A DNA stretch of 64,000 nt from NCBI RefSeq assembly GCF_008360935.1, contig NZ_SRXO01000005.1, forward strand, positions 186,001 to 250,000, written 5' to 3'. Of the stretch, positions 27,815 through 36,356 are shown in pieces. Numbering within the stretch: the stretch's first letter is position 1; each line of letters opens with the position of its first letter. Source of the stretch: Siccirubricoccus phaeus (lineage in GTDB: Bacteria > Pseudomonadota > Alphaproteobacteria > Acetobacterales > Acetobacteraceae). The position numbers and the translations under genes are program-made. A model generated the notes under the pieces. That model worked only from the letters and a program-made list of their open reading frames with translations, was not told the origin of the DNA and ran no database searches.

Positions 27815-29467
27815 TCAGCCCGTCGGCGCCTCGCCCGCCCCCACCCGGCTGATCGCCCATTGGATGGTGTCCTCCCCGGCCTCGGCCTGGAGCAGGATCT
27901 GGCTGGTGCGCCGCGCCTCGGCGCCAAGATGCACGCTGTCCTCGATCCCGACCCGCGCCCCCTTCGCGCGCAGCCGCCAGCCCTGGCCGGAGGGCAGGCG
28001 CAGCAGCACCGCGCTCTCATCCTGCTGCAGGCTGGCGACCACCGCCGGGTGCAGGTGGAAGCGCAGCACGAAGCCGGGCAGCGGCGCGCCGCCCTCGCTC
28101 ACCTCCAGCGTGTCCTCGCCGCGCAGATCGTCGCCCGTTTCGGCCAGGTACAGCCGTCGGCGATGCAGCGCGCCGAAGGGCTTGCGCCAGCCATCATGGC
28201 TGGCCTCCAGCCATTGCGCGCCATTCGCCTCATGCCGGTCGGCCTCGACGCGCTCCGGCCGGCGGCCGAGCCCTTCCTCGCGCAGTTCGCTGCTGTTGGT
28301 ATCGGCCAGCACCAGGGTGGAATGCGCGGCGGAGGCGCGCAGCGCGTCGCGCCATTCGCTCTCGGCCGCCGGCGCCGCGCCGCAATTCACCACCAGCCGG
28401 TCGCGCCCCACCGACATCTCGAAGGCCAGCGTCCCGGCATGGCTGGTGCGGTCGGCGCCGCGCGGCAGGCCGGAGGGGCCGTCCTTGGCGCGGCCGGGCG
28501 GCGGCGGCCCGGCATCGGCGATGACGACGGTGCGCCCGGCCTGCAAGCGGTGGAACCCCGTCTCCTCCAGCAGCAGCGGCGCCCGGCCGCGCGCCTGGCC
28601 CTGGGTCAGGACGAGATCGACCAGCGCCGCCCCGTCCTCCCGCGTGCCGTTGAAATGGGCGAGGCCGCCATCGCCATGGCGGAACAGGCGCAGCGCCTGG
28701 CCGGCGCGCTCCAGCACCGTGGCCAGCAAAGGCGGCGCGTTGATACCCGCGCCGTGCAGCAGGTTGCGGATCTCGATCAGATCCTGCAGCGCCAGCAGGA
28801 GCTGCGCCGGGGAGCGTTCGACATGCCCGCCATCGGGGTGGAATTGCCGCTCCAGCTCGCCCGGCAGGAAGCGCAGGGCGCGCTGCATCCAGGATTCTTC
28901 CTCCAGCGCCACGGCGGCGGCGATGGCGCCCTTCAGCGTGACCAGGGCACCGCGATGCATCGCCTCGGCGGGCAAGGCGGCGACCACGCCGCGGGCATCC
29001 TGGGCGAGGCGGACCAGCAGCTTGCGGCGGAAGCCGTCCTCCGCCGTGTTGGCGAAGAAATCCCAATGGCCGAGCCAGGCGGAAACCCGCGCCGCCGCCA
29101 CTTCCGGCGCCTGGGCCAGCGGCTCCTGCGCGCCGCGCAGCAGCCAATCCTCCGCCAGGTCGCGGGCGCGCATCCGGGCCGGGTCGGTGCCGAGGGCGCG
29201 CAGATCCCGCAGCCAGGCGAAGCCATGCGCCGCCGCCCGCCAGATGACGGGGCCGGAAGCCGCGTCCCAGCCCTCCGCCGGGTCGCCGGAGACCGGGTCC
29301 AGCCGCCGCGTGGTGCCGAGCCATTCGAATTCGCCGCGCAGCAGCTTGGCGCCGCGCGCGGCATCGCCGGGCCAGAGGTCGCGGAAGGCCCGCGCCGGGG
29401 CGTCCGGCACCTTCACCGGCTTGAGGCCGGAGAGGAATCGCCTGGTGCCGCGCAGCAGGTCCCGCAT
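27815..29467 (-). CDS. Heparinase II/III family protein
   Basis: 550 residues. An alpha-helical toroid N-terminal half (for instance VSAWLGHWDFFANTAEDGF, RQFHPDGGHVERSPAQLL with the Tyr/His-type catalytic region HVERSP) is followed by a beta-sandwich of the heparinase II/III type (FEMSVGRDRLVVNCG, AAHSTLVLADTNSSEL). Members are polysaccharide lyases or envelope-biogenesis proteins; in Acetobacteraceae and Rhodospirillales a copy often sits beside rpe, as here. No signal peptide. The start overlaps the rpe stop by one base (TGATG), so the genes are coupled. Confidence 0.88.
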   Translation of the reverse strand: MRDLLRGTRRFLSGLKPVKVPDAPARAFRDLWPGDAARGAKLLRGEFEWLGTTRRLDPVSGDPAEGWDAASGPVIWRAAAHGFAWLRDLRALGTDPARMRARDLAEDWLLRGAQEPLAQAPEVAAARVSAWLGHWDFFANTAEDGFRRKLLVRLAQDARGVVAALPAEAMHRGALVTLKGAIAAAVALEEESWMQRALRFLPGELERQFHPDGGHVERSPAQLLLALQDLIEIRNLLHGAGINAPPLLATVLERAGQALRLFRHGDGGLAHFNGTREDGAALVDLVLTQGQARGRAPLLLEETGFHRLQAGRTVVIADAGPPPPGRAKDGPSGLPRGADRTSHAGTLAFEMSVGRDRLVVNCGAAPAAESEWRDALRASAAHSTLVLADTNSSELREEGLGRRPERVEADRHEANGAQWLEASHDGWRKPFGALHRRRLYLAETGDDLRGEDTLEVSEGGAPLPGFVLRFHLHPAVVASLQQDESAVLLRLPSGQGWRLRAKGARVGIEDSVHLGAEARRTSQILLQAEAGEDTIQWAISRVGAGEAPTG

Positions 29468-30300
29468 CAGCCCTGCCCCCGCGTCGCGCCGGCAGGCGCG
29501 CTGTCGCGCTGCGCGGCAGGCGCGCTGCCGCGCGATCCGGCAGGTGCGCCGCCGCGCATTTCTGCGGCTGCACCTTCGCGCCTTCCTGCCGGTGCGCCTT
29601 CGCGTATTTTTGCGGGTGCGCCTTCGCGCATTTTTGCGGGTGCGCCTTCGCGCAACGCGGCAATCGCGGCGGCATAATCCGGCTTGCCGAACACCGCGGT
29701 GCCGGCGACCAGCACATCGGCGCCCGCCTCGATGCAGCGCGGCGCGGTCTCGGCGGTGACGCCGCCATCCACCTGCAGCGCGATCTCCCGCCCCGAAGCC
29801 TCGATCATCGCCCGCAGCGTGGCGATCTTGGCGAGCTGGGAGGGCAGGAAGGCCTGGCCGCCAAACCCCGGATTCACCGACATGACGAGGATGAGGTCGG
29901 TGAGGTCCAGCACGTTCTCCACCGCGCTGACCGGCGTCGCCGGATTCAGCACCACGCCCGCCTGCTTGCCCAGCGCCCGGATGGATTGCAGCGAACGGTG
30001 CAGATGCGGCCCGGCTTCCGGATGCAGGCTGATGATGTCGGCGCCGGCCTCGGCGAAGGCGGGGATGTAGGGGTCGGCCGGGCTGATCATCAGATGGACG
30101 TCGAAAGGGATGGCGGCGTGCTGGCGCAGCGCCTTCACCACCACCGGGCCGAAGCTGATATTGGGAACGAAATGGCCGTCCATGATGTCGAGATGCAGCC
30201 AATCCGCGCCGGCGGCGGCGACGGCGCGGGCTTCCTCGCCGAGGCGGGCGAAATCGGCGGCGAGCAGCGAAGAGGCGATGCGAACGGGGCGGGGGGCCAT
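29467..30300 (-). CDS. rpe: Ribulose-phosphate 3-epimerase with repetitive C-terminal tail
   Basis: 277 residues; the family norm is about 220. The barrel carries all expected elements: [32 protein letters not shown] (metal and catalytic Asp/His), [30 protein letters not shown] and [13 protein letters not shown]. It interconverts ribulose-5-P and xylulose-5-P. From residue 217 the protein is extended by seven octapeptide repeats of the type REGAPAKM and a final TRGQG. The repeats are encoded by 24-bp tandem units at 29485-29652. The tail is positively charged and probably disordered. Catalysis should be unaffected. Confidence 0.95.
   Translation of the reverse strand: MAPRPVRIASSLLAADFARLGEEARAVAAAGADWLHLDIMDGHFVPNISFGPVVVKALRQHAAIPFDVHLMISPADPYIPAFAEAGADIISLHPEAGPHLHRSLQSIRALGKQAGVVLNPATPVSAVENVLDLTDLILVMSVNPGFGGQAFLPSQLAKIATLRAMIEASGREIALQVDGGVTAETAPRCIEAGADVLVAGTAVFGKPDYAAAIAALREGAPAKMREGAPAKIREGAPAGRREGAAAEMRGGAPAGSRGSAPAAQRDSAPAGATRGQG
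29485..29652 (-). repeat. 24-bp tandem repeat, seven units, inside rpe 3' end
   Basis: Seven in-frame units encode [48 protein letters not shown] and RDSAPAGA. The first two are nearly identical at DNA level and the later ones diverge progressively, the pattern left by slippage at one end. Confidence 0.85.
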
Positions 30301-30399
30301 GCGGATGGGTTTAGCGGCCGGGGGAGAGGCGGGGCAAGGCGGGCGGGCGGAGTCGCTGGCGCTTGCTCCGGCGGGGCCTCTTGCCGGTGGCGGCGCGTC

Positions 30400-30945
30400 T
30401 CAATCGGCGATGCCGGCATTGTAGCCCGGCACCCAACCATAGGCAGGCGGGAAGGGCGCGGCGGGCGGCACGCCGCCCAGCTTGCGCACCAGGTAATAGG
30501 CGAAGCTGTTGCTGTTCACCCCGTTGATGTTGAGTTCCGGCACCGGGGTGTAGGGCAGGCGGCCCGCCGTCACCTCTCGCGCCACTGCCTGGGCGCGGGC
30601 GATCAGGCGCGGGCAATTGTCATAGAGCGTGCCGCCATCCTGCAGGATGTGGCCGGGCTTCAGCGGTTCCCGCGCCAGATCCCGCTGGCGGCCGAGCAGG
30701 ACGCCCCAGCCGGGGGCGCGGCCGGAGGGGTTGCCCTCGAAGGCGGCGCCGCGCGGGCCGCCGAGGATGACGATCGCATGGTAGTAATTGCCGGCGCCGA
30801 TGACGTTGTGGATGCCGAGATGCTCGAAAGCGACGTCGTAACGGCAGGTGCCGCTCGGCCGTTCCCGCGGCACCATCTGGGCCAGGGTCGGGCCCGGCGC
30901 CGGGGTGGCGAGGAGGAGCGGGAGCAGAAGCAGGGCTGCGCGCAT
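30400..30945 (-). CDS. Secreted hypothetical protein
   Basis: 181 residues with a Sec signal peptide (LLLLPLLLATPAPGPTLAQM). Mature part has GNYYHAIVILGGP, with a candidate His, and NINGVNSNSFAYYLVRKLG. The H...NSNS arrangement recalls NlpC/P60- or LRAT-like papain-fold proteins, but no obvious catalytic Cys follows, so this is only a resemblance. Two cysteines in the mature part could form a disulfide. Not in an obvious operon: 99 bp to rpe and 80 bp after the glycosyltransferase gene, all on the minus strand. Confidence 0.7.
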   Translation of the reverse strand: MRAALLLLPLLLATPAPGPTLAQMVPRERPSGTCRYDVAFEHLGIHNVIGAGNYYHAIVILGGPRGAAFEGNPSGRAPGWGVLLGRQRDLAREPLKPGHILQDGGTLYDNCPRLIARAQAVAREVTAGRLPYTPVPELNINGVNSNSFAYYLVRKLGGVPPAAPFPPAYGWVPGYNAGIAD

Positions 30946-31025
30946 GCGGGCGGCCTCGGCCGGGTGGAACGGGGGTGGAATTTTCCGCCTGCGGGGCGTC
31001 GCGGTAAAGCCCGCAGGGGTGCGGT

Positions 31026-32225
31026 TCACGGGGGCGTGAGAGGGGCTGGGGGACGTGCCGGGCCTGTCTCCGCCGCCGGCTCGGGCGCGATGCGGGTGAC
31101 GTCGCCCGCCGCATCCAGCGCGTAGTGCCGCCCGGCCCAGGCGATCTCCCGCCCCCGGGCGCTGCCCAGCCAGGCCGCCAGGTGCAGCAGCGCGGCGGGC
31201 GGGGCCAACCAGGGCTGCCATGCCGGCACGCGCGCGGCGGCCGCCGGCGGCAGCACCAGGGCGGCGAGACGCCGGCGCAGCCAGCCCCGCCCGGCCTGCA
31301 GCCCCAGCGCCACCGGGAAAGCGGCCCAATGGCCGCCCAGCAGCGCCGCCCCCACCCCCAGCACCGGCAGCCAGGCCGCCAGCCCGGCCAGCGCCCAGGC
31401 CCAGGGCAGATGCAGCCGCAGCAGGCGGTACTGCCTGATGCCGAAGGCCAGGCTGGTCGCGGCATCGCCCGAGACCTCGCCCGGCGGGCGGACCATCAGC
31501 GGGGCGTAGATCACCATGCCCAGCCGCCGCGCGGCCCGGGTCAGCGTCAGATCGTCCGAGAGCGCCCGGTCCCAGAGGCGGGGCAGGTCCAGCCGCGCCA
31601 GGGCGTCCGCCCGGATCGCCGTGGCCCCGCCCCAGCAGAGGTTGCAGGCGGCGCAGCGGGGCAGGGCGCCGATGCAGGCCTCGATCAGCGCCAGGCTTTG
31701 CGCCGCCCAGCCGGCGATCCATCCGCTGCTGGGGGCCGCCAGGGTCCAGCGATAGCCGGAGGCGATCTCCGCCTGCCCCGTCAGCACCGGCCGCAGCAGG
31801 GCGCGCAGCATGCCGGGCGGGGGGGCGGTGTCCGCGTCCAGCGTCACCAGCGCCGCATCCTCCGGCCGCAGGGCGGGCAGGGCGGCGAGCAGGTTCTGCA
31901 CCTTCTGGCCGCGCTGCCCGGCCGGGCCGGCGACGACCAACCGGCTGCGCCCCGGCAGGGCGGCGCGCAGCAGGGGCACGGCCGGGTCGGCCTCCGATTC
32001 CACGGCGAAGGCCACGCGGAAGCCCGGCCAATCCTGCGCCGCCAGCCCTTCCAGGAAGCGTGGCAGCCCCACCGCCCCGCGCACCGGCACCACCACCAGC
32101 ACGGGCGGCTCGGTCGCTGGCTGGGGCTGGGGGCGGCGCAGCAGGTACAGGGTCCAGGCGCAGCCCAGCAGGGCCAGCACGCCGCCGGCCAGCCAGCAAG
32201 CGACCAGGAACGCGCTCATTGCCAT
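31026..32225 (-). CDS. Membrane glycosyltransferase family 2 (ceramide-glucosyltransferase/HpnI-like)
   Basis: 399 residues. One N-terminal helix (AFLVACWLAGGVLALLGCAW), a GT-A domain with VLVVVPVRG, LDADTAPPPGML (the DxD-equivalent), RALSDDLTLTRAARRLGM (third Asp) and RQYRLLR (the (Q/R)xxRW-like site), then two or more C-terminal helices. This GT21-like layout is used by ceramide glucosyltransferases and by hopanoid-associated HpnI. No hopanoid genes are in the window, so HpnI is a guess. Start at 32225 or 32219; neither has a clear ribosome-binding site. A minisatellite lies just upstream. Confidence 0.8.
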   Translation of the reverse strand: MAMSAFLVACWLAGGVLALLGCAWTLYLLRRPQPQPATEPPVLVVVPVRGAVGLPRFLEGLAAQDWPGFRVAFAVESEADPAVPLLRAALPGRSRLVVAGPAGQRGQKVQNLLAALPALRPEDAALVTLDADTAPPPGMLRALLRPVLTGQAEIASGYRWTLAAPSSGWIAGWAAQSLALIEACIGALPRCAACNLCWGGATAIRADALARLDLPRLWDRALSDDLTLTRAARRLGMVIYAPLMVRPPGEVSGDAATSLAFGIRQYRLLRLHLPWAWALAGLAAWLPVLGVGAALLGGHWAAFPVALGLQAGRGWLRRRLAALVLPPAAAARVPAWQPWLAPPAALLHLAAWLGSARGREIAWAGRHYALDAAGDVTRIAPEPAAETGPARPPAPLTPP

Positions 32226-32869
32226 GCCGGGCAGAGTGCCGTCCCGCCGCGCCCTTGCCCAGGGGCGAGCGGTGTTGCCGGACAACTCGGCGGGCGGGGT
32301 GCCGGACGAGGCGCCGACCAGGACGGGGGCGGGGTGCCGGATGGGATGCCGACCGGGAAGTGGGCGGGCGTCGGACGGGGCGTCCACCAGGAGGCGGCAG
32401 GGTGCCGACCAGGATGGTGGGGCGGGGCGCCGGACGGGGCGCCGGGCCAGGAGGCGGCAGGTGCCGACCAGGATGGTGGGCGGGGCGCCGACGGGGCGCC
32501 GGCCAGGAGGCGGCAGGTGCCGACCAGGATGGTGGGCGGGGCGCCGGACGGGGTGCCGGCCAGGAGGCGGCAGGGTGCCGACCAGGATGGTGGGCGGGCG
32601 CCGGACGGGGTGCCGGCCAGGAGGCGGCAGGGTGCCGACCAGGATGGTGGGCAGGGCGCCGACCGATGCCGGTCCGGAGGCCGACCAAGGCGGCGGAGGG
32701 GCCGGGTGGCGTGCCGACCAGGGCCGCGGGCGGATGCAGGACGAAGCGCAGACCAAGGCGCGGCCGGGGCGCCGGCGCGCCGCCCAGGGGCGGGCAAGGG
32801 CGGGGAAGCGGCTTGGCGCCCGCGGCGCGCGGGTTGCATCATCCGCGGCGCAAAGCGGGGAAGGCAGCC
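32226..32869. repeat. Minisatellite of ~57-bp units in divergent intergenic region
   Basis: Four well-kept units start at 32402, 32461, 32517 and 32575 (59, 56, 58 and 57 bp), each beginning GTGCCGACCAGGATGGTGG and ending CCAGGAGGCGGCAG. Decayed units precede from about 32290 and follow to about 32700. Lengths that are not multiples of three argue against coding, although all frames stay open because of composition. The remaining 32700-32869 is GC-rich and seems featureless. Confidence 0.8.
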
Positions 32870-34357
32870 ATGGCGGAGTATGATCTGGTCGTGCGGGGCG
32901 GGCTGGTCGCCACCGGCTTCGGCACCACGCGCTGCGATATCGGCATCAAGGCCGGCCGCATCGCCGCGCTGGCGGAGCGCATCACCGATGCCGAGTCCGT
33001 CCTCGATGCCGGCGGGCTGCTGGTGCTGCCCGGCGGCGTGGACACCCATTGCCATATCGAGGAACCCGCCCGCGGCGGCTACACCAGCGCCCAGGAGGGC
33101 GCGGCGCCGCCCGAGGTGACGGTGCAGGAAGAGAGCTTCGTCTCCGCCAGCACCTCGGCCTTCGCCGGCGGCACCACCTCCGTCGTCTGCTTCGTGCCGC
33201 AATGGAAGGGCGAGGGCATCCTGCCGCGCCTCGCCGATTACGAGCAGCGCGCCGCGCGCGGCATGCTGGATTACAGCTTCCACCAGATCATCGCCGACCC
33301 CTTCCCCGGCGTGCTGGAGGAGGAGGTGCCGCAGATCGTCGCGAAGGGCATCCGCAGCCTGAAGGTCTTCCTGACCTATGAGCCGCTGCACCTGACCGAT
33401 GAGCAATATCTCCGCGTGCTGGTCACGGCGCGGCGGCATGGCTGCCTCGTCACCGTCCATTGCGAGAATTACGCGGCGATCAACTGGCGCACGGAGGCGC
33501 TGCTCAAGGCCGGGCTGACCGCGCCGAAATACCATGCCTGGTCCCGCCCGCCGGTGGTGGAGCGGGAGGCGACGCACCGCGCCATCGCCCTGGCGGAGCT
33601 GGTGGACCAGCCGATCCAGGTCTTTCATGTGAGCTGCGCCGAGGCGGCGGAGGAGATCGCCCGGGCGCAGTATCGCGGCGTGAAGGTCTGGGGCGAGACC
33701 TGCCCGCAATACCTGGCGCTGACCGCGGCCGACATGGACCGGCCCGGCTTCGCCGGCGCCGCCTTCATGTGCAGCCCCTCGCCGCGCAGCAGGGAGGAGC
33801 AGGCGCAGATCTGGGAGATGATCCGGCGTGGCACGCTGGATGTCGTCTCCTCCGACCATTGCGGCTTCTCGATGAACAGGCCCGGCGCCGGCAAGCAGGC
33901 GAGCGGGCACGGGGCGTCCTTCCGCGACATCCCCAACGGCATTCCGGGGCTGGCCGCCCGGCTGCCCATCCTGTTCTCGGAGGGCGTCTCCAAGGGGCGA
34001 ATCGGCCTCGACGAATTCGTCCGGCTGACGGCGAGCAACCCGGCGCGGCTGATGGGGCTGCCGGGGAAGGGCGTGATCGCGGTCGGCGCGGATGCCGATC
34101 TCGCCTTGTGGGATCCGGCGAAGAAAATGGTTCTGACCAACGCGCTGATGCAGCACGCGATCGACTACACGCCTTATGAGGGGCTGGAGGTCACCGGCTG
34201 GCCGGTGGCGACACTGCGCCGCGGCGAGGTGGTGATGCGTGACGGCGTTGTGCAGGCGAAACCAGGCACGGGACGCTTCCTGCCGCGTGTACCCTATGCG
34301 TACATTCAACCGCGTGGGGTGGTGGCGGATGGTTTCGATGCCGCCCCGCCCCTGTAG
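32870..34357 (+). CDS. D-hydantoinase / dihydropyrimidinase-family amidohydrolase
   Basis: 495 residues. Binuclear metal site: His60 and His62 in GGVDTHCHIEEP, a probably carboxylated Lys165 in SLKVFLTYE, His197 in VTVHCEN, His253 in FHVSCAEA and Asp329 in SSDHCGFS. The long C-terminus (LPRVPYAYIQPRGVVADG) is that of hydantoinases rather than dihydroorotases. It opens cyclic amides such as hydantoins or dihydropyrimidines in the cytosol. No carbamoylase neighbour is seen, so the pathway is not fixed. The start follows a GGGGAAGG-type ribosome-binding site. Confidence 0.9.
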   Translation: MAEYDLVVRGGLVATGFGTTRCDIGIKAGRIAALAERITDAESVLDAGGLLVLPGGVDTHCHIEEPARGGYTSAQEGAAPPEVTVQEESFVSASTSAFAGGTTSVVCFVPQWKGEGILPRLADYEQRAARGMLDYSFHQIIADPFPGVLEEEVPQIVAKGIRSLKVFLTYEPLHLTDEQYLRVLVTARRHGCLVTVHCENYAAINWRTEALLKAGLTAPKYHAWSRPPVVEREATHRAIALAELVDQPIQVFHVSCAEAAEEIARAQYRGVKVWGETCPQYLALTAADMDRPGFAGAAFMCSPSPRSREEQAQIWEMIRRGTLDVVSSDHCGFSMNRPGAGKQASGHGASFRDIPNGIPGLAARLPILFSEGVSKGRIGLDEFVRLTASNPARLMGLPGKGVIAVGADADLALWDPAKKMVLTNALMQHAIDYTPYEGLEVTGWPVATLRRGEVVMRDGVVQAKPGTGRFLPRVPYAYIQPRGVVADGFDAAPPL

Positions 34358-34460
34358 GGCGTGATCGCTTCCGGTGGACTCGCCGTGGGCGCGAATCACG
34401 CGACCGAACAAGGATCCGGGGCATGAGCCGCGAGCGCGAGCGAAGGGATCATGCCCTGGG
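34358..34460. repeat. Hairpin-repeat modules downstream of the hydantoinase gene
   Basis: GGCGTGATCGCTTCCGG pairs with GCGAATCACGC (module-1 type), followed by GGGGCATGAGCC...ATCATGCCC. The first module starts at the stop codon TAG of the hydantoinase gene. Diverged copy of the family in arrays 1 and 3. Confidence 0.6.
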
Positions 34461-34520
34461 CGAGGCAGGGGGAGCAGCGTTGCGCGCCCGGCGGCGGCCC
34501 GCCTCCCGGATGAGGCGCGC

Positions 34521-34883
34521 ATGATTCCGATCGAGCCCGAATACACCACCCACAACACGGTGGAGGAGCCCTGGCGGGTGGCGCGGCTGATCCGCACCGA
34601 TGGCAGGGTGCGGGAAGTGCTGCGCATCCTGACGCCGGATGCGAAGGATGGCGAGGGCAGCCAGGGCGAGGTGATCTGGACCCATCACGTGCTGCGGCTG
34701 CATGACGACCGCGGCACCTTGCAGGCGCATGTCACGGCGGCGCTGGGCGGCTCTGCCTGGCTGGCGGTGCTGGGGCTGGCGCTGTCCCGGGCCTGGGATG
34801 GGGAGGATGAGGGCGAGGTGGAGTTCGTGGTGGAGGGCGAGCCGATCCCCTGGCCGCTCGACGCCGTGCTGGGCGAGCCCTAG
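34521..34883 (+). CDS. Hypothetical protein
   Basis: 120 residues, not recognised. Soluble and acidic, with an HNTVEEPWRVARLIRTDG start and a beta-rich middle (VIWTHHVLRLHDDRG), then an alanine/leucine helix (AWLAVLGLALSRAWDG). ATG at 34521 is chosen over a frame opening at 34374, whose extra residues come from a hairpin repeat. Bounded by repeats on both sides; the TAG stop lies in the CTAG of array 3. No operon partner. Confidence 0.6.
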   Translation: MIPIEPEYTTHNTVEEPWRVARLIRTDGRVREVLRILTPDAKDGEGSQGEVIWTHHVLRLHDDRGTLQAHVTAALGGSAWLAVLGLALSRAWDGEDEGEVEFVVEGEPIPWPLDAVLGEP

Positions 34884-35150
34884 AGCGGCTTCACCTCGCC
34901 TGCACTCGGCGAACCCGCTTCAGCCCTTTGTTTAGAGCGTGATCGGTTGAGGTCGAATCGACCGAAACCGTGAATCACACGACCGAACAATGAGCTAGAG
35001 CGGGGCGGGCGAGCGCAGCTCAACCGATCCCGCTCTAGCGGCATTTTCCGAGTCGTCCGGCGATTCCGCCGGGTTTGAAAATGCTCTGATGCCCTGTCCG
35101 CGAAGTTCGCTGGATTTCCAGCGAACGCAGCGGACAAGCAGGCCACCAGC
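34880..35150. repeat. CTAG-punctuated hairpin array 3 (five modules)
   Basis: Starts with the stop codon CTAG of the 120-residue gene. 34933-35038 is the near-identical copy of 5461-5566 (103 of 106 bases). Then GCATTTTC/GAAAATGC with an inner CCGGCG/CGCCGG stem (35040-35087), and a TTCGCTGGA/TCCAGCGAA-type module (35092-35150) related to array 2. Confidence 0.85.
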
Positions 35151-35471
35151 GGCGCTTCGGGCTTCACCATCCCCGGGGGCCGCACCATCAAGGACATTCC
35201 GTCCGGGCGCGCCCATGCACGCGCGACGCCGCCCAGGCCCAGGCCATGGGGCCGATCTCAAGTCAAGGATTTCGCCGCGCGAGCGCGGTGCCGCTGCGTG
35301 GCACCCTTGACTTGAAATCGGGCCCCATGGCTCTGGCGAAAGGTCGCCTTCGACGGTCTCGAAGGCGCCGAGAAGCGCCTTCGGCCAGCGAGGGGCGGGC
35401 GAGGCGACAATGGGCCATGCCCTCGGCGACGGGCGGGGACCATGGAGGTCCGGAGGACGGGTCGGGTCGGC
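35151..35471. other. Non-coding region before the glycosylase gene end
   Basis: Contains an inverted pair CAAGTCAAGG (35259-35268) and CCTTGACTTG (35307-35316), and at 35341-35389 the CCTTCGA/TCGAAGG repeat shared with 5670-5703. No gene supported. Confidence 0.5.
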
Positions 35472-36161
35472 CTACCCATCCTCCACCACCGGCCGCCCGG
35501 TGACGAAGCGCCAATGGTGCCACAACAGCCGCGCCGCCAGCGACCGCCACGGCGCCCAGCGCGCCGCCGCCATCGCCGCCAGCAGCTTCGGCGTCGGCCG
35601 CGCCGCCAGCCCCAGCAGATGCGCGGCACTCGCCGCCAGGGCCAGGTCGCCACTTGGAAAGATGTCGGGGCGCTGCTCGGCGAAGAGCAGGTGGATCTCG
35701 GCCGTCCAGGGACCGAGCCCCTTCACCGCCACCATGCACCGCACCGCCTCGGCATCCGGCAGCGCCGCCAGCGCGGCGAAGTCCAGCCGCCCGTCCAGGC
35801 AGGCGGTGGCGAGCGCCCGCGCATGCGCCGCCTTGGGCCGGGACAGGCCGGCCACGCCGCACAGCGTCGCGTCGTCCATGGCCAGCAGCCCCGCCGGCTC
35901 CAGCGCCCCCGGCAGGGCGGAGAGCCGCTTCCAGATCGCGGCCGCCGCCTGGTTGCTGATCTGCTGGCCGCAGATCGCCCGCAGCAGCCCGGGAAAGCCC
36001 GGCTGCCGGCTGCGCCAGGGCAGCGGCCCGGCGGCGGCCTCGATCGGCGCCAGCGCCGGGTCGGCCGCCACCAGCGCCGCCAGCCCGGCCACCGCCCAGG
36101 GGGGCGGCAAGGGGAACGGGGAGGGGGGCGGCGGGGATGGACGGGAGGAGAGGGGAACCAT
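35472..36161 (-). CDS. DNA-3-methyladenine glycosylase, AlkA-like (HhH-GPD)
   Basis: 229 residues from ATG 36161. The HhH-GPD fold is seen in LLRAICGQQISNQAAAAIWKRL, the hairpin-loop GVAGLSRPKAAHARALA and MVAVKGLGPWTAEIHLLF, ending with the family's catalytic Asp in FPSGDLAL. It removes alkylated bases (3-methyladenine and others) for base-excision repair. A GTG at 36221 would add 20 residues; neither start has a strong ribosome-binding site. The N-terminal 20 residues are Pro/Ser-rich. Divergent from the response-regulator gene. Confidence 0.9.
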   Translation of the reverse strand: MVPLSSRPSPPPPSPFPLPPPWAVAGLAALVAADPALAPIEAAAGPLPWRSRQPGFPGLLRAICGQQISNQAAAAIWKRLSALPGALEPAGLLAMDDATLCGVAGLSRPKAAHARALATACLDGRLDFAALAALPDAEAVRCMVAVKGLGPWTAEIHLLFAEQRPDIFPSGDLALAASAAHLLGLAARPTPKLLAAMAAARWAPWRSLAARLLWHHWRFVTGRPVVEDG

Positions 36162-36356
36162 CCCCGCCGCCTGTAGCGCATCGGCCCATTGACGGGGATG
36201 GGTCGGGGCCACACCCCCCACGTCGGCCCGCCATGTTGCCGCCAGAACCCCCAGGGCGTGCCGAATTGCAACACTCTGCTACTGCCACGGGAGTCGGCAA
36301 CTTGGGGAAATATCGGGCAGGTGAAATCCCCGCAGGATTGTTATGTAACGGCAGCC

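Noticed and set aside
32402-32690. Tandem repeats considered as a CRISPR array
   Set aside because: Units are contiguous with no unique spacers, and no cas genes are present.
32226-32869. Open frames in all directions across the minisatellite, apparently extending the glycosyltransferase and hydantoinase genes
   Set aside because: Repeat units differ by 1-3 bp, so no frame is kept through the array; the openness comes from composition.
34374-34520. N-terminal extension of the 120-residue hypothetical protein
   Set aside because: The extra codons derive from a hairpin repeat module and lack a ribosome-binding site.
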